14,181 nt of DNA from an uncultured Oscillibacter sp. (GCA_910587875.1 CAJUOD010000074.1:1-14181); one strand, 5' to 3'. Shown: positions 6,550 to 13,903, counted from the first letter of the stretch. Numbers and translations: made by a program. The notes: a model not told the origin generated them from the sequence alone.

Positions 6550-6569
6550 GCCCCGGCCCACAGTATAAT
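6541..6569 (+). promoter_or_regulatory. Promoter of recG overlapping the folA terminator T-tract
   Basis: A perfect TATAAT at 6564-6569 is preceded, 17 nt away, by TTGTTT (6541-6546), which is the start of the folA terminator T-tract. A transcript would start near 6576. The -35 match is only 3/6, but the -10 is ideal and in the right place for recG. Confidence 0.6.
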
Positions 6570-6603
6570 CGGTAGGAGAACCACCGGAGAGGAGGGGACC
6601 CCC

Positions 6604-8652
6604 ATGGCGGACCTGAAAACGGACGTGCGCTATATCAAAGGCGTCGGCGAGCAGCGGGCCAAGGCCCTTGGGAAGCTGGACATCCGCACCCTCCGGGACC
6701 TGATTTCCTGGTTCCCCCGGCGGTACGAGGACCGGACCGAGACCCGGCGCGTGGCGGAGCTGGTCCCCGGGGAGATCGCCTGCGTCGCGGCCATGATCGC
6801 CTCGGCCCCCACGGTGTCCCGCATCCGCAAGGGCCTGGACCTGGTGAAGGTCCGGGCGGTGGACGAGACCGGGACCCTGGACGTGACCTTCTTCAACCAG
6901 TCCTGGCTGAAAAACAACCTCCGGGTGGGGGAGACTTACGTCTTCTGCGGCAAGGCGGAGGGGAACCTGCTCCGCCGCCGGATGACGAACCCCGTGGTGG
7001 AGCCGGAGGGACGGCGGGAGGCCACGGGTCGCATTGTCCCCGTCTATCCCCTCACCGCCGGGGTCAGCCAGCTGATTTTGTCCAGGTCCATCCGCCAGGG
7101 GCTGGACGCCTGCGCGGACATCCTGCCCGACGTGCTGCCGGACGAGATCCGGCGGGAGCACCGGCTGTGCCGCATCGGCTACGCCTACGAAAACATCCAC
7201 TTCCCCGCGGACGAGGAGGCCCTGGCCCTGGCCCGGCGGCGGCTGGCCTTCGAGGAGTTGTTCCTCTTCACCCTGGGTCTCCGGCGGCTGCGGCAGCGGC
7301 GGGAGACCGTGGAGGTGGCGCCCTTCCGCGCTGCGGACATGGGGCCGTTCTACAAGGCCCTGCCCTTTGCCCTGACGGAGGCCCAGCGCCGCTGCATCGG
7401 CGAGGCCCTGGGGGACATGGTTTCCGGGAAGCCCATGAACCGCCTCTGCCAGGGGGACGTGGGCAGCGGCAAAACTATGGTGGCCGCCGCCTGTGTCTAC
7501 TTCACGGTGAAAAACGGCCGCCAGGCGGCGCTGATGGCTCCCACGGAGATCCTAGCCCGCCAGCACTACGAGGGCCTGACCCCTCTGATGGAGCCCCTGG
7601 GGGTCCGCTGCGCCCTGCTCACCGGATCCAACACCGCCAGGGAGAAAAAGGCCCTGGCCGCAAGCCTGGCGGCGGGGGAGATCGACTTCGTCGTGGGCAC
7701 CCACGCCCTCATCACCGGCGGGGTGGAGTACCGGCGGCTGGGGCTGGTGGTGACGGACGAGCAGCACCGCTTCGGCGTGGCCCAGCGGGCGGCCCTGGCG
7801 GGGAAGGGGGACCACCCCCACACTCTGGTCATGTCGGCGACCCCCATTCCCAGGACCCTGGCCCTGATCCTGTACGGCGACCTGGACGTGTCCATCATCG
7901 ACCAGCTGCCCCCGGGGAGGCGGCCCGTCCAGACCTCCTTTGTGGACAGCAGCTACCACCCCCGCATTTATAAGTTCCTCCGGAAGCTGGTGAGAGAGGG
8001 GCGGCAGGCCTACATCGTCTGCCCCCAGGTCAGCGAGAGCGAAGACCCCGGGGACGACCGAAAGGCCGTGACGGAGTACGCCGCCAAGCTCCAACAGGAG
8101 GTGTTCCCCGACCTCCGGGTGGCCTATGTCCACGGGAAGATGAAGCCTAAGGAGAAGGAGGCGGTGATGTCCGCCTTCGCCGCCCGGGAGACGGATATCC
8201 TGGTGTCCACCACCGTCATCGAGGTGGGGGTGGACGTGCCCAACGCCGCCGTCATGGTGGTGGAGAACGCGGAGCGCTTCGGCCTCAGCCAGCTCCACCA
8301 GCTCCGGGGCCGGGTGGGCCGGGGAGAGTGGCAGTCCTACTGTGTGCTGATCTCCGACAACCAAAATGAGGAAACCCGGCAGAGGCTGAAGGTCATGGTG
8401 AAGACCGCCGACGGCTTCAAAATCGCCGAGGAGGACCTGCGCCTCCGGGGCCCGGGGGACTTCTTCGGCCAGCGGCAGCACGGCCTGCCGGGCCTCAGGG
8501 TGGCGGATATTGGCTGTGACGCCCAGCTCCTCCGGGAGGCCCAGGGGGCGGCGGACGCTTTGCTGGAGCGGGACCCGGAATTGAAAAGCTGCCCCGCCAC
8601 GGCGGAGCGGATGGCGGAGCTGTTCAACGAAGCGGCGCTCACCTTTTCCTGA
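6604..8652 (+). CDS. recG: ATP-dependent DNA helicase RecG
   Basis: A 682-residue, full-length RecG. The protein reverses stalled replication forks and branch-migrates Holliday junctions. The N-terminal wedge/OB region opens with DVRYIKGVGEQRAKALGKL and the typical ISWFPRRYEDRT. Helicase motif I is GDVGSGKT (284-291), motif II is DEQH (385-388), motif III is SATPIPRT, and the C-terminal helicase half has VSTTVIEVGVDVPNA, HQLRGRVGRG and the RecG-specific LRGPGDFFGQRQHGLPGL. The start ATG 6604 has AGGAGG (6590-6595) 8 nt upstream; the frame is open back to 6541 but that part holds the terminator and promoter. No clear terminator follows, so some read-through into the sigma-factor unit at 8804 is possible. 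Confidence 0.98.
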   Translation: MADLKTDVRYIKGVGEQRAKALGKLDIRTLRDLISWFPRRYEDRTETRRVAELVPGEIACVAAMIASAPTVSRIRKGLDLVKVRAVDETGTLDVTFFNQSWLKNNLRVGETYVFCGKAEGNLLRRRMTNPVVEPEGRREATGRIVPVYPLTAGVSQLILSRSIRQGLDACADILPDVLPDEIRREHRLCRIGYAYENIHFPADEEALALARRRLAFEELFLFTLGLRRLRQRRETVEVAPFRAADMGPFYKALPFALTEAQRRCIGEALGDMVSGKPMNRLCQGDVGSGKTMVAAACVYFTVKNGRQAALMAPTEILARQHYEGLTPLMEPLGVRCALLTGSNTAREKKALAASLAAGEIDFVVGTHALITGGVEYRRLGLVVTDEQHRFGVAQRAALAGKGDHPHTLVMSATPIPRTLALILYGDLDVSIIDQLPPGRRPVQTSFVDSSYHPRIYKFLRKLVREGRQAYIVCPQVSESEDPGDDRKAVTEYAAKLQQEVFPDLRVAYVHGKMKPKEKEAVMSAFAARETDILVSTTVIEVGVDVPNAAVMVVENAERFGLSQLHQLRGRVGRGEWQSYCVLISDNQNEETRQRLKVMVKTADGFKIAEEDLRLRGPGDFFGQRQHGLPGLRVADIGCDAQLLREAQGAADALLERDPELKSCPATAERMAELFNEAALTFS

Positions 8653-8803
8653 GGCTGGCTGGGAAACCCGGAGGGGCGCGCGGCATCCCGCAGGCGTTTG
8701 GGGGAGGCCGGAAAAACTTGAAAAAGCGTGAATGGATTTCCCTCCGCCAATCGTGTTGATTATGAAGCCGGAAACGGTTACCAAACACAACGGAGGAATC
8801 GGA

Positions 8804-9091
8804 ATGAAAAAGGTGCTTTTAAACATGCTCACAGCGGTGATCGTAGTTTCTATGGCAGTGACCGCGGTCTTCGCGGCGGGCCCCGGGGGAGGGCGCTGCT
8901 TTGTGGACGCGGACGGCGACGGGATCTGCGACAACTACGTCTCCGGCCGGGGCTGCGGGTCCCGGTGCGGCACAGGCTTTGTGGACGCGGACGGCGACGG
9001 GATCTGCGACAACTATGCTTCCGGCCAGGGCTGGGGCCGCGGCGGACATGGAGGCTGCGGAAACGGCTTCCGGGGCGGACGCTGCGGGTAA
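8804..9091 (+). CDS. Small secreted protein with two DxDGDG repeats
   Basis: A 95-residue protein with a clear signal peptide: Lys2-Lys3, a hydrophobic core (about 4-22) and a likely cleavage after VFA (residues 21-23) or one residue later. The mature part is Gly/Cys/Arg-rich and carries the motif FVDADGDGICDNY twice, 26 residues apart. DxDGDG followed by CD is the calcium-loop pattern (EF-hand-like, as in dockerins and Excalibur-type repeats), so Ca2+ binding outside the cell is inferred. GGAGG (8792-8796) lies 7 nt before the ATG; an in-frame ATG at 8732 has no ribosome binding site and would spoil the signal peptide. The next gene, a sigma factor, starts 14 nt after the stop, suggesting one mRNA. 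No convincing promoter is seen in the 151 bp after recG. I know no named family; a metal- or surface-stress protein in the sigma circuit is a guess. Confidence 0.75.
   Translation: MKKVLLNMLTAVIVVSMAVTAVFAAGPGGGRCFVDADGDGICDNYVSGRGCGSRCGTGFVDADGDGICDNYASGQGWGRGGHGGCGNGFRGGRCG
8898..9015 (+). repeat. Two identical 40-bp copies, 78 bp apart, in the secreted-protein gene
   Basis: The stretch at 8898-8937 is repeated without a single change at 8976-9015. The period of 78 bp is exactly 26 codons, so copies add or drop one repeat unit without breaking the frame. Identity at synonymous sites points to recent duplication or gene conversion, and copy number may vary between strains. Confidence 0.9.
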
Positions 9092-9105
9092 GAAAAGGAA
9101 CCGGG

Positions 9106-9591
9106 ATGCGGAGCGAGCAGGAGACGGTCAGGGCCATCGAACGGTATTCCGATACCGTTCGCCGGCTCTGCGTGGTACATTTGAAAAATGACGCCGACAC
9201 CGAGGACATATTTCAAACCGTGTTTTTGAAATATGTCCTTAGCTCCGTTTCCTTTGAAAATGACGAGCATGAGAAGGCCTGGTTTATCCGGGTCACCATC
9301 AACGCCTGCAGGGACCTGCGGAGAAGCTTTTTCCGCAGCCGCACCGTATCCTTGGACGAGGTGCTGGAGCAGCCGGCGGCCCTGCCCCCGAATTACAGGG
9401 ATGTTTGGGACGCCGTGCGCGCGCTCCCCCCAAAATACCGGGACGTCGTATACCTGCATTACTTCGAGGATTACACCGCTCCGCAGATCGGCCGTATTTT
9501 GGGCAAGAACGTAAATACGGTCTATACACTCCTGACCCGCTCCAAACAGATGCTGAGGGAAACGCTGGGGGGTGAGTACGACTATGAATGA
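9106..9591 (+). CDS. ECF-type RNA polymerase sigma factor
   Basis: A 161-residue sigma factor with only regions 2 and 4. Region 2 spans about residues 8-76, with LKNDADTEDIFQTVFLKYV (core-RNAP contact) and HEKAWFIRVTINACRDLRRS (-10 recognition). Region 4 spans about 102-155, with LPPKYRDVVYLHYFEDYTA and the helix-turn-helix PQIGRILGKNVNTVYTLLTR. The ATG at 9106 has AAGGAA (9095-9100) 5 nt upstream. The stop overlaps the anti-sigma ATG by 8 nt, the usual coupled arrangement. The gene is richer in A/T-ending codons (ATA, TTT, CAA, TTG) than its neighbours and contains several strong inverted repeats, described separately. The target regulon is unknown; autoregulation from a promoter before 8804 is usual for such units, but I could not find the promoter. 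Confidence 0.93.
   Translation: MRSEQETVRAIERYSDTVRRLCVVHLKNDADTEDIFQTVFLKYVLSSVSFENDEHEKAWFIRVTINACRDLRRSFFRSRTVSLDEVLEQPAALPPNYRDVWDAVRALPPKYRDVVYLHYFEDYTAPQIGRILGKNVNTVYTLLTRSKQMLRETLGGEYDYE
9138..9161 (+). repeat. Perfect 10-bp inverted repeat in the sigma gene, first hairpin
   Basis: CGAACGGTAT (9138-9147) and ATACCGTTCG (9152-9161) are perfect complements around the loop TCCG. It sits at codons 11-19 of the sigma gene, early enough to affect translation or mRNA stability, or to act as a DNA operator. Confidence 0.8.
9203..9239 (+). repeat. Perfect 15-bp inverted repeat in the sigma gene, second hairpin
   Basis: AGGACATATTTCAAA (9203-9217) and TTTGAAATATGTCCT (9225-9239) are exact reverse complements with a 7-nt loop, CCGTGTT. 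It covers codons 33-45, in sigma region 2. No T-tract follows, so it is not an ordinary terminator. The arms use ATA, TTT, CAA, TTG and TAT codons, where nearby genes prefer C- or G-ending ones. Confidence 0.88.
9316..9338 (+). repeat. 10-bp inverted repeat in the sigma gene, third hairpin
   Basis: CTGCGGAGAA (9316-9325) pairs with TTTTCCGCAG (9329-9338) over ten positions, one of them a G-U wobble in RNA, around the loop GCT. A fourth, looser dyad follows at 9492-9499 and 9513-9520 (CCGTATTT / AAATACGG, 13-nt loop). Confidence 0.65.
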
Positions 9592-10327
9592 CGCGTTCAA
9601 GGAGCTCTTCGGCCAGGTGCGGGCGGGGGAAGACCTGAAGGACCGCACCAGAATATTTCTTGCCGGGAAGACCCGGGGATACACCCGGGGGGGAGGCCGG
9701 CGGCGCTGGGAGCCTCTTTGTGCCGCGGCGTGCCTCCTGGTGGCACTGGTGGGAGGCCGGTGGCTTTACTTCACGCCCATAGCGGAAATCAGCATGGACA
9801 TCAACCCCTCCATCGAGCTGGGGGTCAACCGGCTTGACCAGGTGATTTCCGTGAACGGGTTTAACGAGGACGGGCGAGTGCTTGCGCAGGAGCTGGATGT
9901 GAAGTACAAACCGTATCGGGACGCCGTTGAAGAGATTTTGAACCATGACGCCGTCGCGGCGCTGCTGTCCGGCGGCGAGGTCATGGCCATCACGGTTTCG
10001 GGGCCGGATGAACGGCGCTCCGCCAGAATCCTGTCGGAGGTGCAAACCTGCGCGGCGGGGCACGGGAATACCCATTGCGATTCCGCCACGCCGGAGGACG
10101 CCGCCGCCGCCCACGAAATGGGGCTCTCCTGCGGGAAATACAAGGCCTTTTTAGCGCTGCGGCAGCTTGATCCGGAGATCACCCCCGAGGCCGTACAGGG
10201 GATGACCATGCGGGAGATTTGGGAATTGGCCGGCCGCCTCTCCCCGGACGGCGGGAACGGGCTGCCGCCCTACGGCGGCCAGGAAAACGGGCATCACGGA
10301 CATCACGGATACGGCGGCGGCAGATAA
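9584..10327 (+). CDS. RsgI-like membrane anti-sigma factor
   Basis: A 247-residue single-pass protein. Residues 1-43 are cytosolic, with LKDRTRIFLAGKTRG, resembling the short sigma-binding segment of this family, followed by a basic RRRW. A membrane helix spans about 44-62 (LCAAACLLVALVGGRWLYF). Outside, ISMDINPSIELGVNR (69-83) is the core of the RsgI extracytoplasmic domain, where self-cleavage between Asn and Pro (74-75 here) is reported for RsgI proteins. A second conserved block runs HCDSAT to GLSCGKYKAFLALRQLDPEI (164-199) and MTMREIWEL (207-215). The tail is His/Gly-rich (HHGHHGYGGG) and three Cys (156, 165, 183) lie outside the membrane. ATG 9584 has a GGTGA run 8 nt upstream and overlaps the sigma stop; GTG 9572 is an alternative. 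Presumed to hold the sigma factor at the membrane until a surface signal arrives. Confidence 0.88.
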   Translation: MNDAFKELFGQVRAGEDLKDRTRIFLAGKTRGYTRGGGRRRWEPLCAAACLLVALVGGRWLYFTPIAEISMDINPSIELGVNRLDQVISVNGFNEDGRVLAQELDVKYKPYRDAVEEILNHDAVAALLSGGEVMAITVSGPDERRSARILSEVQTCAAGHGNTHCDSATPEDAAAAHEMGLSCGKYKAFLALRQLDPEITPEAVQGMTMREIWELAGRLSPDGGNGLPPYGGQENGHHGHHGYGGGR

Positions 10328-10335
10328 GAGCGGGA

Positions 10336-10368
10336 AAGCGCCGGAGAAGGTTTCCTTCTCCGGCGCTT
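10336..10368. terminator. Bidirectional terminator between the anti-sigma gene and ftsK
   Basis: AAGCGCCGGAGAAGG (10336-10350), loop TTT and CCTTCTCCGGCGCTT (10354-10368) form a perfect 15-bp stem between two convergent stops (10327 and 10374). There is no long T run on either strand, as with the hairpin at 3522-3553, so this seems to be the local style for convergent gene ends. Confidence 0.75.
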
Positions 10369-10373
10369 GTCCG

Positions 10374-12956
10374 TTATTCGTCGTCTTCCAAAGGCGGCTC
10401 CTCCGGCGGATTTCCGCCCATCTTCATCTCCTGCCACTTCTCCTTGGTAATCAGCAGCTGCCGGGGCTTGGACCCCTCGAAGGGACCAACATACCCACGC
10501 TCCTCCAGCTGGTCCACCAGCCGGGCGGCCCGGGAGTAGCCCAGCTTCAGGCGCCGCTGGAGCATGGAGGTGGAGGCCTGCCCAGTCTCCAGAATGACCT
10601 CCACGGCGGCGGGGAGGAGCTCGTCCTCCTCGCTCTCCTGGGGCTCGGGGGAGGGCTTGCCGCCCTTGTTCCCCTTCTCCTGGACGGATTCCTCGATTTT
10701 GGCAATGACGTCGTCGTCGTACTGGGCCTCTCCGGTCTGCTTGACGAAGCTCACCACCCGGTCGATTTCCTCCGGGGTGATGAAGCAGCCCTGAACCCGG
10801 GTGGGCTTCCCGGCCCCCAGGGGGGCGTAGAGCATGTCGCCCCGGCCCACCAGCTTCTCCGCGCCGCCGTTGTCCAGGATGATCCGGGACTCCATGGAGG
10901 AGGCCACGGCGAAGGCGATGCGGCTGGGGATGTTGGCCTTCATAAGGCCGGTGATGACGTCGGCGGAGGGCCGCTGGGTGGCGATGACCAGGTGCATCCC
11001 GGCGGCGCGGCCCATCTGGGCCACCCGGCAGATGGACTCCTCCACCTCCTTGGCGGCCACCAGCATCAGGTCTGCCAGCTCGTCGATGACCACCACCACG
11101 CTGGGCAGGGGCTCCAGGTCCTCCTTGGTCTTTGCCAAATGGTTGAACTCCTCCAGCTTTTTCACGCCGTGCTCGGAGAAGGTCTTGTAGCGCTTCATCA
11201 TCTCGAACACCGCCCACTGGAGGGCCCCGGCGGCCTTCTTGGGGTCCGTCACCACGGGGATCAGCAGGTGGGGGATGCCGTTGTAGGGGGCCAGCTCCAC
11301 CATCTTGGGGTCCACCATGATGAAGCGCACGTCCTCCGGCGTGGACTTGTAGAGGAGGCTGATGATCAGGGAGTTGGTGCAGACGGACTTGCCGGAGCCC
11401 GTGGTGCCCGCGATGAGCACGTGGGGCAGAGTGCCGATATCCCCGATGACGTTCCGCCCGCCGATGTCCCGGCCCAGGGCGAAGGCCACGTTGGACTTGT
11501 GCCCGGCGAATTCCCGGGACTCGATGACGTCCCGGATGAGGACGGGGGTCACCTGCTTATTGGGCACCTCGATGCCCACCACGGAGATCTTGTCGGGAAT
11601 GGGGGCGATGCGCACCCCCGTGGCCCCCAGGGCCAGGGCGATGTCGTCCGCCAGGTTGGTGATCTTGGAGAGCTTCACGCCCTGCTCCAGGATGAACTCG
11701 TACCGGGTGACGGCGGGGCCGTGGATCACGTCGCCGGGGGCGGCGTCCACGCCGAAGCTGGTCAGGGTCTCCGCCAGGCGGCGGGAGTTGTTCCGCAGCT
11801 CCGCCCCGGCCTCCACGTGGTTTTCCCCCATGCTCATTTTCAGCAGGTCCACCGGGGGATACTGGTAGGACCCGTCCTCGGAGGCCAGCTTTTCCTCGAT
11901 CTCCGCCGCCACGGCGGCGGTCTGGGCCGCCACCTCCTTGGCCGTCTCGGCCTTGCCGCTGCGGGTGAAGGTCTCCGCCGTGGGCAGGGGGGGCCTCTCC
12001 GGCTCGGGCTCCGGGGCGATGGGCTCCGGAACGGGGACGGGCTCGGGTGCGGGCGGCGCGGGCTCCGGCTCCACCGGGGCGGAGACGGGAATCGGCTCGG
12101 GCACCGGGGCCGGAGGCGGTACGGGGATGGCCGCCCGGGGCCGTTCGGGCTCGGGCTCCGGGGCGGAGACCGCCTGGAGGACCTGGTCCGGCGTGGGCTG
12201 GGCGTCGGCCTTGTGGCGGAAGAAGCCGGTGAACCTCCCGGCCTTTTCGGGCTTCGCGGGCCGCTCCTCGCCGTCCAGGGGGATGTCAATCTGGGGCTTG
12301 GGGCCGGAGGGGGCCCGGCGCTTCGGGGGGTCCAGGGGGGTTACCCGGATGGCGGGCTCGGGCTGCTCCTCATATTGGGGCCGGGACTGCCGCCACCCGG
12401 CGAAGGCCGCCAGGGTCAGCCGGAGGGACACGAAGAGCAGGGCCACAAACAGCACCGTAAATAGAATCACCGAGGCCAGGGGGGAAAACACGGCGGCAGA
12501 CCCGTTGGCCAGCACGCCGGAGACGGCCCCGCCGGACTCCAGGGCCGTGCCGTCCGCCCAGATGGCCTTCAGCATCTGAAAGAAGGAGGGCTCGTATTCT
12601 TTTTTGCACAGGACCAGGTGGGCCAGGGTGCCGAACAGGGGCGGCAGCAGCAGGGCGCAGGTTGTCCGCAGCTGGACGGGACGGCCCCGGTGGAAGATCA
12701 GGATGAGCCCCGCCAGCACCAGGGCGGGCCCCGCCAGCCAGTAGCCGTAGCCGAACAGGCCCTTCAGGAGCTTGGCGAAAAAGTCCAGAAACAGGGCGTT
12801 GACGCCGAAATAGCCCACAAAGACGCACAGGGCCAGCACCAGCAACACGCCGCCGGTGACCTCCCGGCGGATGGGCTGCTTCTGGGGGGGCTTTTTCGCG
12901 GTGGATCTGCCGCCGGACTTCTTGGCGGCGGGTTTCTTCTGTGATGTGGAAGCCAC
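10374..12956 (-). CDS. ftsK: DNA translocase FtsK/SpoIIIE
   Basis: An 860-residue septal DNA pump that moves chromosomal DNA during division or sporulation. Residues 1-31 are Lys-rich and cytosolic. Four membrane helices fall between about 32 and 188. A Pro/Glu-rich linker (about 195-330, repeats of PEPEPER and PVPEPI type) follows. The motor has Walker A GTTGSGKS (517-524) and Walker B VVVVIDELADLM. The C-terminal winged-helix gamma domain (ELLPAAVEVILETGQASTS to RQLLITKEKW) reads orienting sequences on DNA. The start is GTG 12956 with GGAGGT 7 nt upstream. It follows uppP by 21 nt, so the two are probably cotranscribed. The sequence alone does not separate FtsK from SpoIIIE in this group. 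Confidence 0.97.
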   Translation of the reverse strand: MASTSQKKPAAKKSGGRSTAKKPPQKQPIRREVTGGVLLVLALCVFVGYFGVNALFLDFFAKLLKGLFGYGYWLAGPALVLAGLILIFHRGRPVQLRTTCALLLPPLFGTLAHLVLCKKEYEPSFFQMLKAIWADGTALESGGAVSGVLANGSAAVFSPLASVILFTVLFVALLFVSLRLTLAAFAGWRQSRPQYEEQPEPAIRVTPLDPPKRRAPSGPKPQIDIPLDGEERPAKPEKAGRFTGFFRHKADAQPTPDQVLQAVSAPEPEPERPRAAIPVPPPAPVPEPIPVSAPVEPEPAPPAPEPVPVPEPIAPEPEPERPPLPTAETFTRSGKAETAKEVAAQTAAVAAEIEEKLASEDGSYQYPPVDLLKMSMGENHVEAGAELRNNSRRLAETLTSFGVDAAPGDVIHGPAVTRYEFILEQGVKLSKITNLADDIALALGATGVRIAPIPDKISVVGIEVPNKQVTPVLIRDVIESREFAGHKSNVAFALGRDIGGRNVIGDIGTLPHVLIAGTTGSGKSVCTNSLIISLLYKSTPEDVRFIMVDPKMVELAPYNGIPHLLIPVVTDPKKAAGALQWAVFEMMKRYKTFSEHGVKKLEEFNHLAKTKEDLEPLPSVVVVIDELADLMLVAAKEVEESICRVAQMGRAAGMHLVIATQRPSADVITGLMKANIPSRIAFAVASSMESRIILDNGGAEKLVGRGDMLYAPLGAGKPTRVQGCFITPEEIDRVVSFVKQTGEAQYDDDVIAKIEESVQEKGNKGGKPSPEPQESEEDELLPAAVEVILETGQASTSMLQRRLKLGYSRAARLVDQLEERGYVGPFEGSKPRQLLITKEKWQEMKMGGNPPEEPPLEDDE

Positions 12957-12977
12957 GGTATGTACCTCCGTTTTGGG

Positions 12978-13823
12978 TTACTTTTGGGTGAAGATCAGGG
13001 CCAGGGTGACGATGCCCGCCAGCCAGCAGTAGTAGGCGAAGAAGCCGAATTTTCCCTTGTCCGCCACCAGCTTGATGAGCCGGATGCAGAGGTAGCCGAC
13101 GACGGCGGAGACCGCCACGCCCACTAAGTACACGGGCACCTCTTCCCAGAGGATGCCGGCCTCCAGGGCATCCTTGAGGCTTAAGATATTGGCCCCCAGG
13201 ATGGCGGGGATGGACATGAGGAAGGAGTACCGCACGGCGAATTTCCGGTCAAAGCCCACGAAGCACCCGGCGGTGATGGTGGTGCCGGAGCGGGAGATGC
13301 CGGGGCAGGTGGCCAGGGCCTGGCCCACGCCCACCAGCAGCGCGTCCAGCATGGTAGCGGTCTTCTCCGTCTTCCGCCCCCGGCGCACGCGGTCGCTGGC
13401 GAAGAGGAGGCAGCCCGTTCCCAGCAGGGCGAAGGCCACGAAGTACATGTTGTCCCCCAGGGCCTCGATGGTATCCTTGACAGGCAGCACGGCGAAGAGG
13501 GGCAGGGTGCCCACGATGATCAGCAGGATCATCCGCCGGGCGGGAGGGACGCGGCGGGGAGTGGTGCCCCGGATCAGGTCGCTCACGCCATAGAAGAACT
13601 CCAGCACCATGTCCCGGATGTCCTCCCAGTAGGCGATGAAGACGGCGAACAGGGTGCCCAGGTGGAGCAGCACGTCGAAGAAGGCGGGGACCTCCGCCGC
13701 GCCGGAGACGTTCAGCAGGTGCTCGGCGATGGCTAAATGGCCGGAGCTGGACACCGGCAGGAACTCGGTTACCCCCTGGACCACACCCAGGAGGATAGAG
13801 GAGAGCAGGGTCAAAAAATTCAC
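12978..13823 (-). CDS. uppP: Undecaprenyl-diphosphatase UppP/BacA
   Basis: A 281-residue polytopic membrane enzyme that removes a phosphate from undecaprenyl diphosphate to recycle the lipid carrier for peptidoglycan; extra copies give bacitracin resistance. Both family motifs are intact: QGVTEFLPVSSSGHL (16-30) with catalytic-region Glu20, Ser and His29, and PGISRSGTT (174-182) with Arg178. The start is uncertain. GTG 13823 is the longest, but AGGAG (13829-13825) is only 1 nt away from it. TTG 13814, three codons in, is 10 nt from the same AGGAG and gives 278 residues beginning close to the family norm. First gene of the leftward pair with ftsK; an extended -10 promoter lies at 13866-13858. 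Confidence 0.96.
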   Translation of the reverse strand: MNFLTLLSSILLGVVQGVTEFLPVSSSGHLAIAEHLLNVSGAAEVPAFFDVLLHLGTLFAVFIAYWEDIRDMVLEFFYGVSDLIRGTTPRRVPPARRMILLIIVGTLPLFAVLPVKDTIEALGDNMYFVAFALLGTGCLLFASDRVRRGRKTEKTATMLDALLVGVGQALATCPGISRSGTTITAGCFVGFDRKFAVRYSFLMSIPAILGANILSLKDALEAGILWEEVPVYLVGVAVSAVVGYLCIRLIKLVADKGKFGFFAYYCWLAGIVTLALIFTQK

Positions 13824-13857
13824 GCTCCTGACATTGGGATTTTCTCACGTAAGATAC

Positions 13858-13866
13858 AGTATAGCA
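13858..13866 (-). promoter_or_regulatory. Extended -10 promoter of uppP-ftsK
   Basis: On the minus strand TGC directly precedes TATACT (13863-13858), an extended -10 element with 5/6 match. The -35 region 17 nt away is TGGAAT (13886-13881), a poor match, which is tolerated with an extended -10. Transcription would start near 13851, about 28 nt before GTG 13823. Confidence 0.55.
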
Positions 13867-13903
13867 CGGACGGGCTGTAAATTCCAGTCATATTTCCAAA
13901 AGT

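Noticed and set aside
5772..6605. N-terminal extension of the second AraC protein to 560 residues
   Set aside because: The extra part is antisense to folA and crosses the folA promoter and terminator. The GTG at 5771 gives the normal AraC length with an SD.
8653..8803. Promoter search ahead of the secreted-protein/sigma unit
   Set aside because: TTGAAA near 8718 and GATTAT near 8758 are not paired at a usable spacing, and no GGAAC/CGTC type ECF promoter could be made out.
7552..8934. Minus-strand ORF of 460 codons opposite recG
   Set aside because: It is antisense to all the conserved helicase motifs and shows no protein family features of its own.
10992..12464. Plus-strand ORF of 490 codons opposite ftsK
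   Set aside because: It is rich in Gly, His and Leu without any domain, reflecting the codon bias of ftsK on the other strand; there is no ribosome binding site worth noting.
13820..13891. 23-codon ORF upstream of uppP on the minus strand, its TGA overlapping GTG 13823
   Set aside because: Its SD is 12 nt from the ATG and the uppP -10 box lies inside it, so the main transcript would start after its ATG. Coupled translation is possible but unsupported.
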